From the NCBI GenBank assembly GCA_035293845.1, contig DATGMB010000252.1, positions 1 through 18,753 of the forward strand: a DNA stretch of 18,753 nt, given 5' to 3'. A program made the position numbers and the translations under genes. Under the pieces are notes generated by a model. That model was given only the letters and a program-made list of their open reading frames with translations. It did no database searches and was not told the DNA's origin. Each line of letters begins with the position of its first letter. Within the stretch, counting starts at the first letter, position 1. This stretch comes from DATGMB01 sp035293845 (GTDB lineage: Bacteria; Acidobacteriota; Terriglobia; Bryobacterales; Bryobacteraceae). Positions 1 through 8,141 of this stretch are shown piece after piece.

Positions 1-3000
1 AAGGTGGTCGCGGTGCCGACGTCGACGTTCAGATTCGGCAGCGGATGGTTCACGTGATTGAATGCATTGATCGCCTCGGCCCGGATCTGCAGATGAAGAT
101 TCTCCCGAACCGCGAAACTCTTGTAAATCGCGAGATTCAACTGCTGGAGCATCGGCCCGGTGAGCGTGTTGCGCGGCACTCCGAATGGGGTGCCGAAGTA
201 TTTGTCCGCGGCCAGGTTATTCACAATCCAGTGCACGCTCGAAAAAGACGCCTGCTGCGACGGGTTGGCGAAATTGACCAGGGCGCCATTCAGGAACTCG
301 CCGACCGAGCCCAGCGGCGCGCCGGGACTTGCCAGGAACGGCCTCAATTCCGCGGAGCCGCCGACCAGGGCGACCGCCGCGGCGTCCTCCATTACATTCA
401 GGTTGGTGTTGGCCTGAAGCACCGTCATCGGCCGGCCGGCCTGCGCCACCTCGAACGCGCTGATGGTCCAGCCGCCGAACGTGCGTTCATACCAGTGGCT
501 CGTCCCTTTCAGCCACGGCAGGTTCCAGGTTGCGGTCAGGGAAAAGGCCAGCGGGACATTGTTGTTCGACAATCCGCGCTCGCCCGAGCCCACATTGAAG
601 GGATCCTGCGCCAGCACAATCGAACCGGAGCCGGTGAAAGTGTATACCTCGCTGATGTTGTCCATGGTCTTGCTCCATGTGAACGCGGAGGTGAGCGTGA
701 GCTGGTTCGCCAAATTGCGAATCGTATATGCGGTTTGCAGGCCGTTGTAGCTCGAATGCGCGCTGTTGTCGCGCAGGCGGATTACGTTGTAGGCCGGGTT
801 GACGCGCCCGTTGCAGGCGGCGCAGTTCGGGTTCGTCCCGGGTGCAACTCCGGCCGGCAGCACGTTGGCAAATCCGTTGTTCACGAATCCCGCTACATAG
901 GGATTGCCGTTGCGGGTAGCGAACTGATCGACGCCCTGCGTGCCCACATAGCGAATCTCGATCCCGGTCCTGCTGCCGAACTGGCGCTGGATGCCGAAAG
1001 TGTAGCTCTCCGAGTATGGATTCTTGAAATTGCTGGCGAATAGCGTCTGTGCCAGCGTGCGCGGGTCTACGCCGGCCGGAGGCGAATAGAGTTTTTGCAG
1101 ATTCGCGCCGGTGATATCGGACGGCATCGGCGGGTAACTGCCGGTATTGTAGTTCAGGGTGTAGGCGAACACTACCGGAGCGGCCGTCGCTCCATTCAGA
1201 AACAGATTGTAGAAAGCCGGGTCCCAGGCGATGGCGAATCCGGCGCGGAGGACCGTCGCCCGGTTCCCCAGCAGCCGGCTCAGAAAGCCGCTGCCGGAGG
1301 AAGAAGGCGTCCAGGCCATGCCGATGCGCGGCGCGAAATCCTTGGACGGCGCAGGGTAGCTCGGATACGTCCGGGCCGTAAGCGGCAGCGCGGAGTTCCA
1401 TATGGCGGTCTGCGCGTTGTTCTCGCGAGCCACCGTCTCCTGATTCAACAAATTGATCGGCTGGCCCGAATACTCGTAGCGCAGGCCCAGGTTCAGGGTC
1501 AGGTCGGGACGGAAGCGAAAATCGTCCTGGATGTAGTAAGCCTGATCGAGTTCGTGCGGCTTCTCCGTGGTCACGCCGGCCGCGCCGGCAAACGTCGCCG
1601 GAGTGTTGTTGAGGTATTGCTGAAAATTGGCGTAGGAATAAACGCCGTCGACGTTCGGCAGGAACCCTATCGGGATTTCGTCGTTGATGAACTGAAAGCC
1701 CATCTTCAGGGCGTGCCGCCCGAGCTGTTTGGTCAGGTTGTCCTGATACTGATAACTGTTGACCAGCCGGTATTGCGGCAGATTGTAAGCGAGCCCATAT
1801 CCGAGGTAACCGGTGATCCCGACATTGGCGACGTTTTGCCCCAGTTTGTCGAACCCATACGTGTTGCCGCCAAAGCTATCGAATTCGCTCTTGACGAAGC
1901 TGAAGCGGAATTCGTTCACCATGGTGGGTGTGGCTGTCCAGATCCAGCTTCCGCCCGCCTGCTTGCTGTGGCTCGGCGATCCGATGAAGTATCCGGCCTG
2001 GCCGTTGCTGGCCGAAAAAGGAGTGGTGCCGATCTGGTCGTAGAACTTGCCCATGAGCTGCATCTTCTCGCTCAGGTGAAAATCGACGTGCGCGCCGGCG
2101 TCCCAATTGTCGGTCGGGGTCGAAACGAACCGTTCCAGGTTGGCGAACGGAACGCTGATCGTCTGCCCGCCGGGTGTGGTGATGTTCTGGTTCCGGATGC
2201 TGTTCGGAACGATGGAAAGCGTGCCGATGTTCTGGGCGTAGGCGCCATATTTGATGTAGTTGGCCAGAGTGACCGAATCGGGGAAGTATGCCTGCAACTG
2301 CTGCAATCCTTCCGGAGTCGGCGCGAGCGTGCTTCCGGTGCCGATATAGGCGGCGTTCTGGCGGATCCATTCGCGCTGCGTCCAGATATTGAAAAATAGT
2401 CTGTTCCTGACAATCGGCCCCTCGAGCTGCCCGCCCAGAATCGAATCCAGGTACTTGGGCGGACCCGTCAGGCCGGAAGCCTTTTGGATATTGTCCAGCG
2501 CGGTCCAGTTCTGATCGTCGCGCCGGAAATAGGTGCCGACTCCATGTAACGCGTTGGTCCCCGACTTGACGCGGATATTCACAATCGCGCCCGCGTTGCG
2601 TCCGTATTCGGCGCTGTATTGATTCGTGATCACCTGGTATTCACCGACCGCCTCCAGATTGCTGAACCCATAGCCTGGGCCGGCGATCGTCGGGTCGTTG
2701 TTATCCTGCCCGTCGAGCAGGAAATTGTTCGACCGCGCGCGCTGCCCGTTGGCGGAAAACAGCAGCCCGTTCGAGTTGATGTTTCCGAAGCCGATGACGA
2801 CGCCCGGCGAGGTCAGCGCCAGTTTGTCCATGCCGCCCTGGACTCCGGGAAGCGATACCACGGCGGCTGCCTGAACGTCCGTGCTGATCTGCGAAGTATC
2901 GGTCACCAGCAGCGTCGCGGATCCCTGCACTTCGATGGTCTGCGTCGCGTCGCCGACCTCGACCGTCGCATTGACCACCGGCTCGTGCGCCAGTTCCACG

Positions 3001-3308
3001 ACGATGTTCCTGGCTTCGAAAGTCCGGAAGCCCGGCGCCTGAATGCGGACCGAGTAGGTTCCGGGGATCAGGAAGGCCGCTTTGTAAAGGCCGGCGTCAT
3101 TGGTCACCAGCGCGACGCTCACGCCAGTCCCCTGGTTGGTCACTTCGACCTTCGCGCCCACGACCACGGCGCCCGCCGGATCGGTGACGGTTCCGGACAG
3201 AGCTCCCGTAGTGATTTGTGCCCAGGCCGCGGAAACGCCGAGCGAAAACAACACCAGCCACCCAAAGGCGTTCCGGGACAGGGAATCGCAATGCAAAGCG
3301 AAAGACAT
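1..3308 (-). CDS. Oar-like TonB-dependent receptor with N-terminal carboxypeptidase-regulatory domain (3' end off the window)
   Basis: Outer-membrane beta-barrel receptor, 1102 codons visible with no stop; the frame reads without interruption from ATG at 3308 to the left edge. Residues 1-30 form a signal peptide ending AWA before Gln31. Residues 33-115 match a carboxypeptidase-regulatory/CnaB-like beta-sandwich (TGALSGTVTDPAGAVV, then PGTYSVRIQAPGF). Residues 130-255 look like the plug, with NNFLLDGQDNND and a YSAEYGRNAGAIVN segment typical of this group. The rest is barrel, rich in RYEYSG/LRAGFA-type strands and FAPRIGMAW. The sequence ends in NAFNHVNHPLPN, usually close to the C terminus of these roughly 1100-residue proteins, so perhaps only a few dozen residues are missing. 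No TonB box was identified. A strong ribosome site (GGGGGGTGA) lies about 4 bases before the ATG, which fixes the start. The substrate cannot be read from sequence; such receptors often import glycans or other large ligands. Confidence 0.93.
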   Translation of the reverse strand, partial: MSFALHCDSLSRNAFGWLVLFSLGVSAAWAQITTGALSGTVTDPAGAVVVGAKVEVTNQGTGVSVALVTNDAGLYKAAFLIPGTYSVRIQAPGFRTFEARNIVVELAHEPVVNATVEVGDATQTIEVQGSATLLVTDTSQISTDVQAAAVVSLPGVQGGMDKLALTSPGVVIGFGNINSNGLLFSANGQRARSNNFLLDGQDNNDPTIAGPGYGFSNLEAVGEYQVITNQYSAEYGRNAGAIVNIRVKSGTNALHGVGTYFRRDDQNWTALDNIQKASGLTGPPKYLDSILGGQLEGPIVRNRLFFNIWTQREWIRQNAAYIGTGSTLAPTPEGLQQLQAYFPDSVTLANYIKYGAYAQNIGTLSIVPNSIRNQNITTPGGQTISVPFANLERFVSTPTDNWDAGAHVDFHLSEKMQLMGKFYDQIGTTPFSASNGQAGYFIGSPSHSKQAGGSWIWTATPTMVNEFRFSFVKSEFDSFGGNTYGFDKLGQNVANVGITGYLGYGLAYNLPQYRLVNSYQYQDNLTKQLGRHALKMGFQFINDEIPIGFLPNVDGVYSYANFQQYLNNTPATFAGAAGVTTEKPHELDQAYYIQDDFRFRPDLTLNLGLRYEYSGQPINLLNQETVARENNAQTAIWNSALPLTARTYPSYPAPSKDFAPRIGMAWTPSSSGSGFLSRLLGNRATVLRAGFAIAWDPAFYNLFLNGATAAPVVFAYTLNYNTGSYPPMPSDITGANLQKLYSPPAGVDPRTLAQTLFASNFKNPYSESYTFGIQRQFGSRTGIEIRYVGTQGVDQFATRNGNPYVAGFVNNGFANVLPAGVAPGTNPNCAACNGRVNPAYNVIRLRDNSAHSSYNGLQTAYTIRNLANQLTLTSAFTWSKTMDNISEVYTFTGSGSIVLAQDPFNVGSGERGLSNNNVPLAFSLTATWNLPWLKGTSHWYERTFGGWTISAFEVAQAGRPMTVLQANTNLNVMEDAAAVALVGGSAELRPFLASPGAPLGSVGEFLNGALVNFANPSQQASFSSVHWIVNNLAADKYFGTPFGVPRNTLTGPMLQQLNLAIYKSFAVRENLHLQIRAEAINAFNHVNHPLPNLNVDVGTATT

Positions 3309-3311
3309 AGG

Positions 3312-3327
3312 CTCACCCCCCTGTGAG
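3312..3327 (-). promoter_or_regulatory. Ribosome-binding site inside a small hairpin
   Basis: In the receptor mRNA a 5-bp perfect inverted repeat (CTCAC / GTGAG) flanks the six-base loop AGGGGG. The G-run and the GTGAG arm form the Shine-Dalgarno sequence (GGGGGGTGA) just before the start codon. The stem could partly occlude ribosome binding. It is short and may be chance. Confidence 0.3.
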
Positions 3328-3362
3328 GCCCATTGGAGCCGGGCTGCTTCCCGGTGCGGTCC

Positions 3363-3390
3363 AGTATACATCCCGCGCTCTACTTTGCAA
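3363..3390 (-). promoter_or_regulatory. Possible sigma70-type promoter for the receptor gene
   Basis: On the minus strand TTGCAA (3385-3390) and TATACT (3363-3368) are separated by 16 bp. They match the -35 consensus at 4 of 6 and the -10 consensus at 5 of 6 positions. A start near 3356 would give a leader of about 48 bases before the ATG at 3308. The -35 box overlaps the last codons and lies beside the stop (3380-3382) of the upstream gene, so the promoter would sit at the end of that gene. Judged by eye only. Confidence 0.42.
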
Positions 3391-5125
3391 CAGCAGCGCC
3401 CAAGCCCCCGGCCCTGCAGGACTGGCAAATGCCGGAACCGCTGCCGTTGGCGAGAATGCTGGCGCAGCGGCCCGCGAGGCTGCTCAGTTCCCCCACGCTC
3501 AACGTCGCCGGTGTGAACGGCGCCTCGGTCACCACAAAAGGTGACGGAGGAGGCAAAGGGAGGCTTGGGGACGCGTGAAGCGTCGTGCCCCACGCAGCCA
3601 GTCCGGGCACGAGTGCCGGGGTGCTGGCGGAAGCGGCGCTGTTGGCGCAGTTCGTGCCGGAACCGCCGGGCCCCGCCAGCGTTGTGATGAGGTCTACGGT
3701 TACCGAGGCCGGAATCCCGCCTGTCAGAGTGTTGGAGACCAGATCCCGATTCACGCCCAGGTTGATCACTTGATTCGGCGTAACCAGGCAGGAGCAACAC
3801 GAGATCATCTCCTCCGAAGGGTCGAACGCATAGACATTGACACAAATATTGCCGGCTGCGGCTCCAAACCCGGGTCCCAGAAGCGACGCCCCATTAGCGC
3901 CGGTATTGGTCAGGTTGATATACGACTCGCCAGCGGCGAGATTCGTGAAGTAGCGGCTCACGAAAGCTTGCTGGGCGAAGGTTGTCGCAAGCGCAATGGA
4001 ATTTGGCACCGCGCCTGGGGCATTATTGACGCCAAACGAGGGCAACTCAAGCACCCCGCCGGGGCCGATTCGGAAGATGGAGATGGAATTTGAGAGACTA
4101 TTCACAGCAAAGAGAAGGTCGCCGGCGTCATTTACCGCCAGCCCGCGTGTGCCGTTGGCCACTGTCGGAAACGGCGAACCCGCAACAGGGACTAGAACCC
4201 CATCCTGGCTGGCTCCCCGACCCATTCTAAAGGCTGAAACGCTGCCCGGAAGGGTCCCGCCGTTCCCGGCGTACACGCAGGGACAACCGAAGCCCGCGAA
4301 GCCGCCGGCAACTATATATTGCGGCGAGGTGTTTGTGCCCGAGGAAACGCTGCCGAAGACATTCACCGAGCCACCCGCGGCTTGGGCCTCCCAGATTTTT
4401 CCGTTGGAATCCGCCACGTAAAGGAAATTGCTCGCTGGGCCCAGGCTGACAGCGGTAATCCATGTGAGGGTTGAGCTATCGATGGGCACAAACCCATTCA
4501 CGGATGTGAGCTGCCCGTTACTCTCAATACGGAAGGGTTCGATCCCGCCGGTTTCCAGCACATAAGCAAACTGCTGTCCTGATATGGCGATGAGGGCAAT
4601 CGAGAAGGGACCTCCTACGGTCGCAACTGGTGGACCGTTAGCCGTAAGGTCCCCGGTGGTCTGGTCGATGCTATAAACAGAGACTGAAGTCGAACCGGAA
4701 TTCGCTACATACAGGAAAGATCCTGTTGCATCAATGATAGCGTCCGTCGGAGTGTAGCCCGTGGGCAGGGATGCCCCATTGTTGGTTGGAGTCAGGGCGC
4801 CGGTCACCGGATTAATCTTCCAGCCTTGAACACTGCCGATGGTTAAAATGCCGGGACCTAAATTAGTCACATACACAAAAGGTCTATGGGGGTCGACCAC
4901 GACGGAGGTTGGAGTGACCGCCGGAAAGGGTGAAGTGGGAAGCGGCGTGAGGTTCGGCGTGAAACTATCGACAAAGTAACCGGTAACATTACCGCTGGCG
5001 CTATTCGCGACGTAGGCGAAGTTTTGGCCGCGCGCCGGAATGCAGGCGCATAGGAACGAGACTGTGCTGCAGAAGAATATCCCCGGAACGATCGTGACGG
5101 CCCCTTTTGCCGGGTGGAGAATCAT
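3380..5125 (-). CDS. Secreted YncE/lactonase-type beta-propeller protein with a cysteine-bearing C-terminal domain
   Basis: 581 residues. An N-terminal signal sequence (hydrophobic 10-29, likely cleaved near ARG-QN at 31-35) precedes blade-like repeats of the YncE / 6-phosphogluconolactonase-like type. Their signatures are FAYVANSASGNVTGY (36-50), PFVYVTN (82-88), FLYVANSGSTSVSVY (137-151), FAYVL (186-190), FLYVADSNGK (234-243) and LLFAVNSLSNSISIF (337-351). From about 385 a different domain begins, with YINLTNTGANG, GNICVNVYAFD and ISCCSCLVTPNQ, then a Ser/Pro/Gly-rich tail. I recognise this second domain as recurring in acidobacterial secreted proteins but know no function for it. Cysteines at 428, 443, 444, 446, 493, 554, 567 and 570 could form disulphides. 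No catalytic residues can be assigned, so the lactonase name describes fold only. AG-rich GAGG lies only 1-2 bases before the ATG, with GGAG about 10 bases upstream; the start is probable. The gene has lower GC than its neighbours. Confidence 0.82.
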   Translation of the reverse strand: MILHPAKGAVTIVPGIFFCSTVSFLCACIPARGQNFAYVANSASGNVTGYFVDSFTPNLTPLPTSPFPAVTPTSVVVDPHRPFVYVTNLGPGILTIGSVQGWKINPVTGALTPTNNGASLPTGYTPTDAIIDATGSFLYVANSGSTSVSVYSIDQTTGDLTANGPPVATVGGPFSIALIAISGQQFAYVLETGGIEPFRIESNGQLTSVNGFVPIDSSTLTWITAVSLGPASNFLYVADSNGKIWEAQAAGGSVNVFGSVSSGTNTSPQYIVAGGFAGFGCPCVYAGNGGTLPGSVSAFRMGRGASQDGVLVPVAGSPFPTVANGTRGLAVNDAGDLLFAVNSLSNSISIFRIGPGGVLELPSFGVNNAPGAVPNSIALATTFAQQAFVSRYFTNLAAGESYINLTNTGANGASLLGPGFGAAAGNICVNVYAFDPSEEMISCCSCLVTPNQVINLGVNRDLVSNTLTGGIPASVTVDLITTLAGPGGSGTNCANSAASASTPALVPGLAAWGTTLHASPSLPLPPPSPFVVTEAPFTPATLSVGELSSLAGRCASILANGSGSGICQSCRAGGLGAAVAK

Positions 5126-5368
5126 ACCTCGATTTCTCCGAATAGTGAGACGCTACCACGCCGGGATCTTTGCCGAAATCGTCTGAATGGCGTAATCAAC
5201 AGGAGTAATCCGGAGGATCATGGATTAGCTCTGAACTGGGGCGTCGGAGGCACGGCAATGAGCGCTCTGGACGGCTTGATTTTCCCCGCATCCTGCTTCC
5301 CATCGCGCGCAGCGCCTCCCCAAATGCCCCCCGGCAGGAAAACCGAAACGTTCTAGAATACAGACAGC
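5126..5368. other. Divergent intergenic region (243 bp)
   Basis: This region separates the minus-strand propeller gene from the plus-strand operon, so promoters in both directions are expected. For the plus strand, TAGAAT at 5354-5359 is a 5/6 match to a -10 box 10 bp before the ATG at 5369. No acceptable -35 box lies upstream, and a start there would give an almost leaderless transcript. No convincing minus-strand promoter was found. A short inverted repeat is listed separately. Confidence 0.6.
5206..5227. repeat. Short inverted repeat TAATCC-N10-GGATTA
   Basis: A perfect 6-bp inverted repeat with a 10-base spacer lies in the divergent intergenic region, and a third TAATC occurs at 5193-5197. 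It could be a regulator-binding site for the divergent genes. A repeat this short can arise by chance, and no regulator is encoded nearby. Confidence 0.25.
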
Positions 5369-5812
5369 ATGCCCCTGATAGATCAGGTTCAGACCGAGAT
5401 GGTCGCGGCCATGAAGTCCAAGGACGAGGCGCGGCTGAGCGCGCTTCGCATGATCAAGGCCGCGCTCATGAAGGCGAAGGTCGATTCGCCCAAGCCCCTC
5501 GACGAAGCGGGCGAGATGCAGATCCTGAAGCAGCTCATCAAGCAGCGCACCGATGCCGCCGAGATGTTCCGCAAAGCCGGACGCGCCGAGCAGGCCGAAA
5601 AAGAAGAGGCCGAGCGCGCGCTCATCGAGAGCTACCTGCCCGCTGCCGCGAGCGAAGCGGAAATCGAAGCCGCCATCGCGGCTGCACTCGCCGAAACCGG
5701 CGTCACCTCGCTCAAGCAGATGGGCGTCGTGATGAAGGCCGCGCAGGCTCACCTCGCGGGCAAGACCGTCGACGGTAAAGCCCTGAGCGAAAAGGTGAGG
5801 TCGCGGCTCTGA
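5369..5812 (+). CDS. GatB/YqeY domain-containing protein
   Basis: 147 residues, the usual length of the stand-alone YqeY family. It resembles the tail domain of the GatB subunit of the tRNA-dependent amidotransferase. Family features are the N-terminal MPLIDQVQTEMVAAMKSKDE with ALRMIKAALMKAKVD (25-39), the helical middle LKQLIKQRTDAAEMFRKAGR, the EEAERALIESYLP segment (79-91) and the C-terminal LKQMGVVMKAAQ with KALSEKVRSRL. The family is thought to bind tRNA or act in aminoacyl-tRNA-linked processes, but no reaction is established for the stand-alone form. The protein is cytosolic, with no signal or membrane segment. The stop overlaps the start of the transporter gene by one base (TGATG), so the two are probably translationally coupled. 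The ribosome site before the ATG is weak. Confidence 0.92.
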   Translation: MPLIDQVQTEMVAAMKSKDEARLSALRMIKAALMKAKVDSPKPLDEAGEMQILKQLIKQRTDAAEMFRKAGRAEQAEKEEAERALIESYLPAAASEAEIEAAIAAALAETGVTSLKQMGVVMKAAQAHLAGKTVDGKALSEKVRSRL

Positions 5813-7899
5813 TGACGCCTCCCGAAACCCAAACGCGCCGCCACCAGCCCTTCGTGCCGGAAGGCATGAAGATGAAGGAGTTCACCTGGCGCGCCCTGCT
5901 CCTCGGGCTCGTCATGTGCGCGGTCCTCGGAGCGGCCAACGCATACCTGGGGCTGCGCGCCGGCCAGACCATCGCGGCTACCTACCCCGCAGCGGTGATC
6001 GGCATGGCCGTGCTGCGCCTCGGCCGCGGCACCATTCTCGAAGAGAACATCGCGCGCACCGCGGGCTCGATCGGCGAATCCGTGGCCGCGGGCGCGGTAT
6101 TCACGCTGCCGGCGTTCTATCTGGCCCGCGTCTGGATGCCGCCCACAATCTCCAAGGACCTCAGCTCCTGGGCGCGGCTCAAGGCGCTGGCCTTCGACCC
6201 CAATTATCTGAATTCCACTGCGCTGCTGCTCATCGGCTCCGTGTTGGGCGTGCTGTTCATCTCGCTGATCCGCCGCGTTCTCGTCGAAGACCCGGAGCTG
6301 CCATTTCCCGAATCGGTAGCCGCGTCGGAGATCCACAAGGCCGGACAGGCCGGCGCCCGCGCCGCCAAGTTCCTGTTCTATAACATCGGCTTCGGCGCGC
6401 TCGTGTACCTCGGCGGCGCCTTCGGCCTCTTCGCCACGGATCGCGATTTCTTCTTCCACGTGGGCCAGCTCGGCCAGAGCCGCCTGCGCCTCGGCGGCGC
6501 GAACAGCCCGCAGGTGCTCGGCGCGGGCGGCGTCACGACCGTAGCCGCGCCCAGCGTCAGCACGGCGCTCATTGGCGTCGGCTACATCATCGGCCCGGAG
6601 CTCGCCGCGCTCAATTTCTCCGGCAGCCTGATCGCCTGGGGCCTGCTCATCCCGGTGCTGATCTTCTTCCTCGGGCCGCAGCTCCAGGCCTTCATGCCCG
6701 CCGGCGCCGCCAATGACGCAAACTGGCTGGGCACGGCCAATGCCGTGTGGAAATACATCGTCCGGCCGATTGCGGTGGGCGGCATGATGGTCGGAACCGT
6801 CTACACGCTGTTTCGCATGCGCAAGAACCTGCTGGCCGGCCTGGGACGCGCCTTTGCCGAGGTGCGAGGCCGCGGCCCCGCGCCCGAAACCATCAGCCGC
6901 ACCGAACGCTACATGAGCTCGAAAACCGTCTTCGGCCTGATCGGCGTCACCTTCGCGCTGATGTGCATCCTTTACATTTACCTTTCCGGCCTGATCACCG
7001 GCGGCGTCGCGGCGGCGCTCGTCATGCTGGTGGTGGGCTTCTTCTTCGCCACCGTTTCGGGCTACCTGGTCGGGGTGATCGGCTCCTCGAATAACCCGAT
7101 CTCCGGGCTGACCCTCTCCACGCTGGTGATCGCCGCGCTCCTGATGGTCTCGCTGGGCGTCAAGGGCGTGAGCGGCGTGCTGGCCGTGCTCGGCGTGGCT
7201 GCGGTGGTCTGCGTATCTTCGGCGGTCGCGGGCGAGCTGCTGCAGGATTTCAAAGTCGGATATATCCTGGGCGGCACCCCGCGCACCATCCAGATCGCCG
7301 AGTTGATCGCCGTGGTGGTGGCGAGTATCGTGATGTACTTCCCGCTGATGATCCTCTACGAAGGCAACATCAACACCGGCGGGACCGGTTTCGGCGATCC
7401 CAAAATTCCCGCGCCGCAGGCCGGACTGATGGCTTCGCTCGCGCAGGGCATCGTGGGCGGCGAAATGGCCTGGCCGCTGGTGGCCGCCGGAATCATGATG
7501 GGGATCGCGATGATCATGTTCAAGGTGAAGAGCCCCATGCTGGTGGCCATCGGGATGTACCTGCCGTTCGCCACCACCGGCGCGATTTTCCTCGGTGGCG
7601 TGATCCGCTGGGTGACGGACGGCGCCCGCCGCCGGGGCGGCTACAACGACGCGCAGACCGCGCGCATCGAAAACGTCGGCGTGCTGATCGCCTCCGGCAT
7701 GATCGCCGGCGAAGCTCTGGCCGGACTGGTCACCGCCACCTTCAACTTCCTGGACGTGCCGCTCCCGGAGGTCTTCCGCCAGCCGTCTTACCTGGGCGGC
7801 ATCGTCGTCGCCGCGATCATCGCCTGGGCGCTGATCCGCGTCCCGCTCGCCAACGCCGGCGACCCGAACGAGCCGGCGCCGCCGGTTGCGATGATGTAA
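5812..7899 (+). CDS. OPT-family oligopeptide transporter
   Basis: 695-residue polytopic inner-membrane protein of the OPT superfamily, of typical full length. The family hallmark is seen at residues 74-103 (TILEENIARTAGSIGE, then AAGAVFTLPAFYL), after a first membrane helix carrying NAYLGLRAGQT. Hydrophobic segments recur to the C terminus, including GLITGGVAAALVMLVVGFF and GSSNNPISGLTLSTLVIAAL. I did not count helices rigorously, but about 14 is plausible. Members take up oligopeptides or metal-siderophore complexes, probably by proton symport; the substrate here is unknown. The ATG overlaps the preceding stop by one base. The stretch MKMKEFTWRALLLG begins the first helix, so about 20 cytoplasmic residues come first. 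The next gene starts 2 bases after the stop. Confidence 0.95.
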   Translation: MTPPETQTRRHQPFVPEGMKMKEFTWRALLLGLVMCAVLGAANAYLGLRAGQTIAATYPAAVIGMAVLRLGRGTILEENIARTAGSIGESVAAGAVFTLPAFYLARVWMPPTISKDLSSWARLKALAFDPNYLNSTALLLIGSVLGVLFISLIRRVLVEDPELPFPESVAASEIHKAGQAGARAAKFLFYNIGFGALVYLGGAFGLFATDRDFFFHVGQLGQSRLRLGGANSPQVLGAGGVTTVAAPSVSTALIGVGYIIGPELAALNFSGSLIAWGLLIPVLIFFLGPQLQAFMPAGAANDANWLGTANAVWKYIVRPIAVGGMMVGTVYTLFRMRKNLLAGLGRAFAEVRGRGPAPETISRTERYMSSKTVFGLIGVTFALMCILYIYLSGLITGGVAAALVMLVVGFFFATVSGYLVGVIGSSNNPISGLTLSTLVIAALLMVSLGVKGVSGVLAVLGVAAVVCVSSAVAGELLQDFKVGYILGGTPRTIQIAELIAVVVASIVMYFPLMILYEGNINTGGTGFGDPKIPAPQAGLMASLAQGIVGGEMAWPLVAAGIMMGIAMIMFKVKSPMLVAIGMYLPFATTGAIFLGGVIRWVTDGARRRGGYNDAQTARIENVGVLIASGMIAGEALAGLVTATFNFLDVPLPEVFRQPSYLGGIVVAAIIAWALIRVPLANAGDPNEPAPPVAMM

Positions 7900-7901
7900 G
7901 T

Positions 7902-8141
7902 ATGTGCCCGGAAGACACCAGCCCGGAAGCCTGGAAAGTTTATCTCGAGATCCAGCGGCGCATGACGCCTGGGGAGAAGCTGGCGCGCGCGCTGGAACAT
8001 TCGCGGTTTGCGCGGAGTCTGGTGATGGCCGGGCTTCGCCGCCGGCATCCAGAAGCGACCGAGCGTGAGATTTTCCTGATGTTCGCACGCCAGACGCTCG
8101 GCCCCGAACTGTTTGAAAAGGTCTATAGTGAGTCCGCTTAA
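7902..8141 (+). CDS. Small hypothetical protein, partner of the adjacent nucleotidyltransferase
   Basis: 79 residues, soluble and probably helical, with no signal or membrane segment. Notable stretches are SPEAWKVYLEIQRRMTPGEK, then ARSLVMAGLRRRHPEATEREIF and a C-terminal LGPELFEKVY. I recall short proteins with this 'MTPGEK...AGLRRRHP' pattern next to nucleotidyltransferase-like genes in other bacteria, but know no function. The gene starts 2 bases after the transporter stop. Its 3' end overlaps the next gene by 14 bases if that gene uses the GTG at 8128, so the pair is probably co-translated. An antitoxin or regulatory partner role is a guess from context. Confidence 0.75.
   Translation: MCPEDTSPEAWKVYLEIQRRMTPGEKLARALEHSRFARSLVMAGLRRRHPEATEREIFLMFARQTLGPELFEKVYSESA

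Noticed and set aside
45..2399. Plus-strand open frames of 332 and 434 codons (45-1043 and 1095-2399).
   Set aside because: They are antisense to the receptor gene, which reads continuously on the minus strand from 3308 to the edge.
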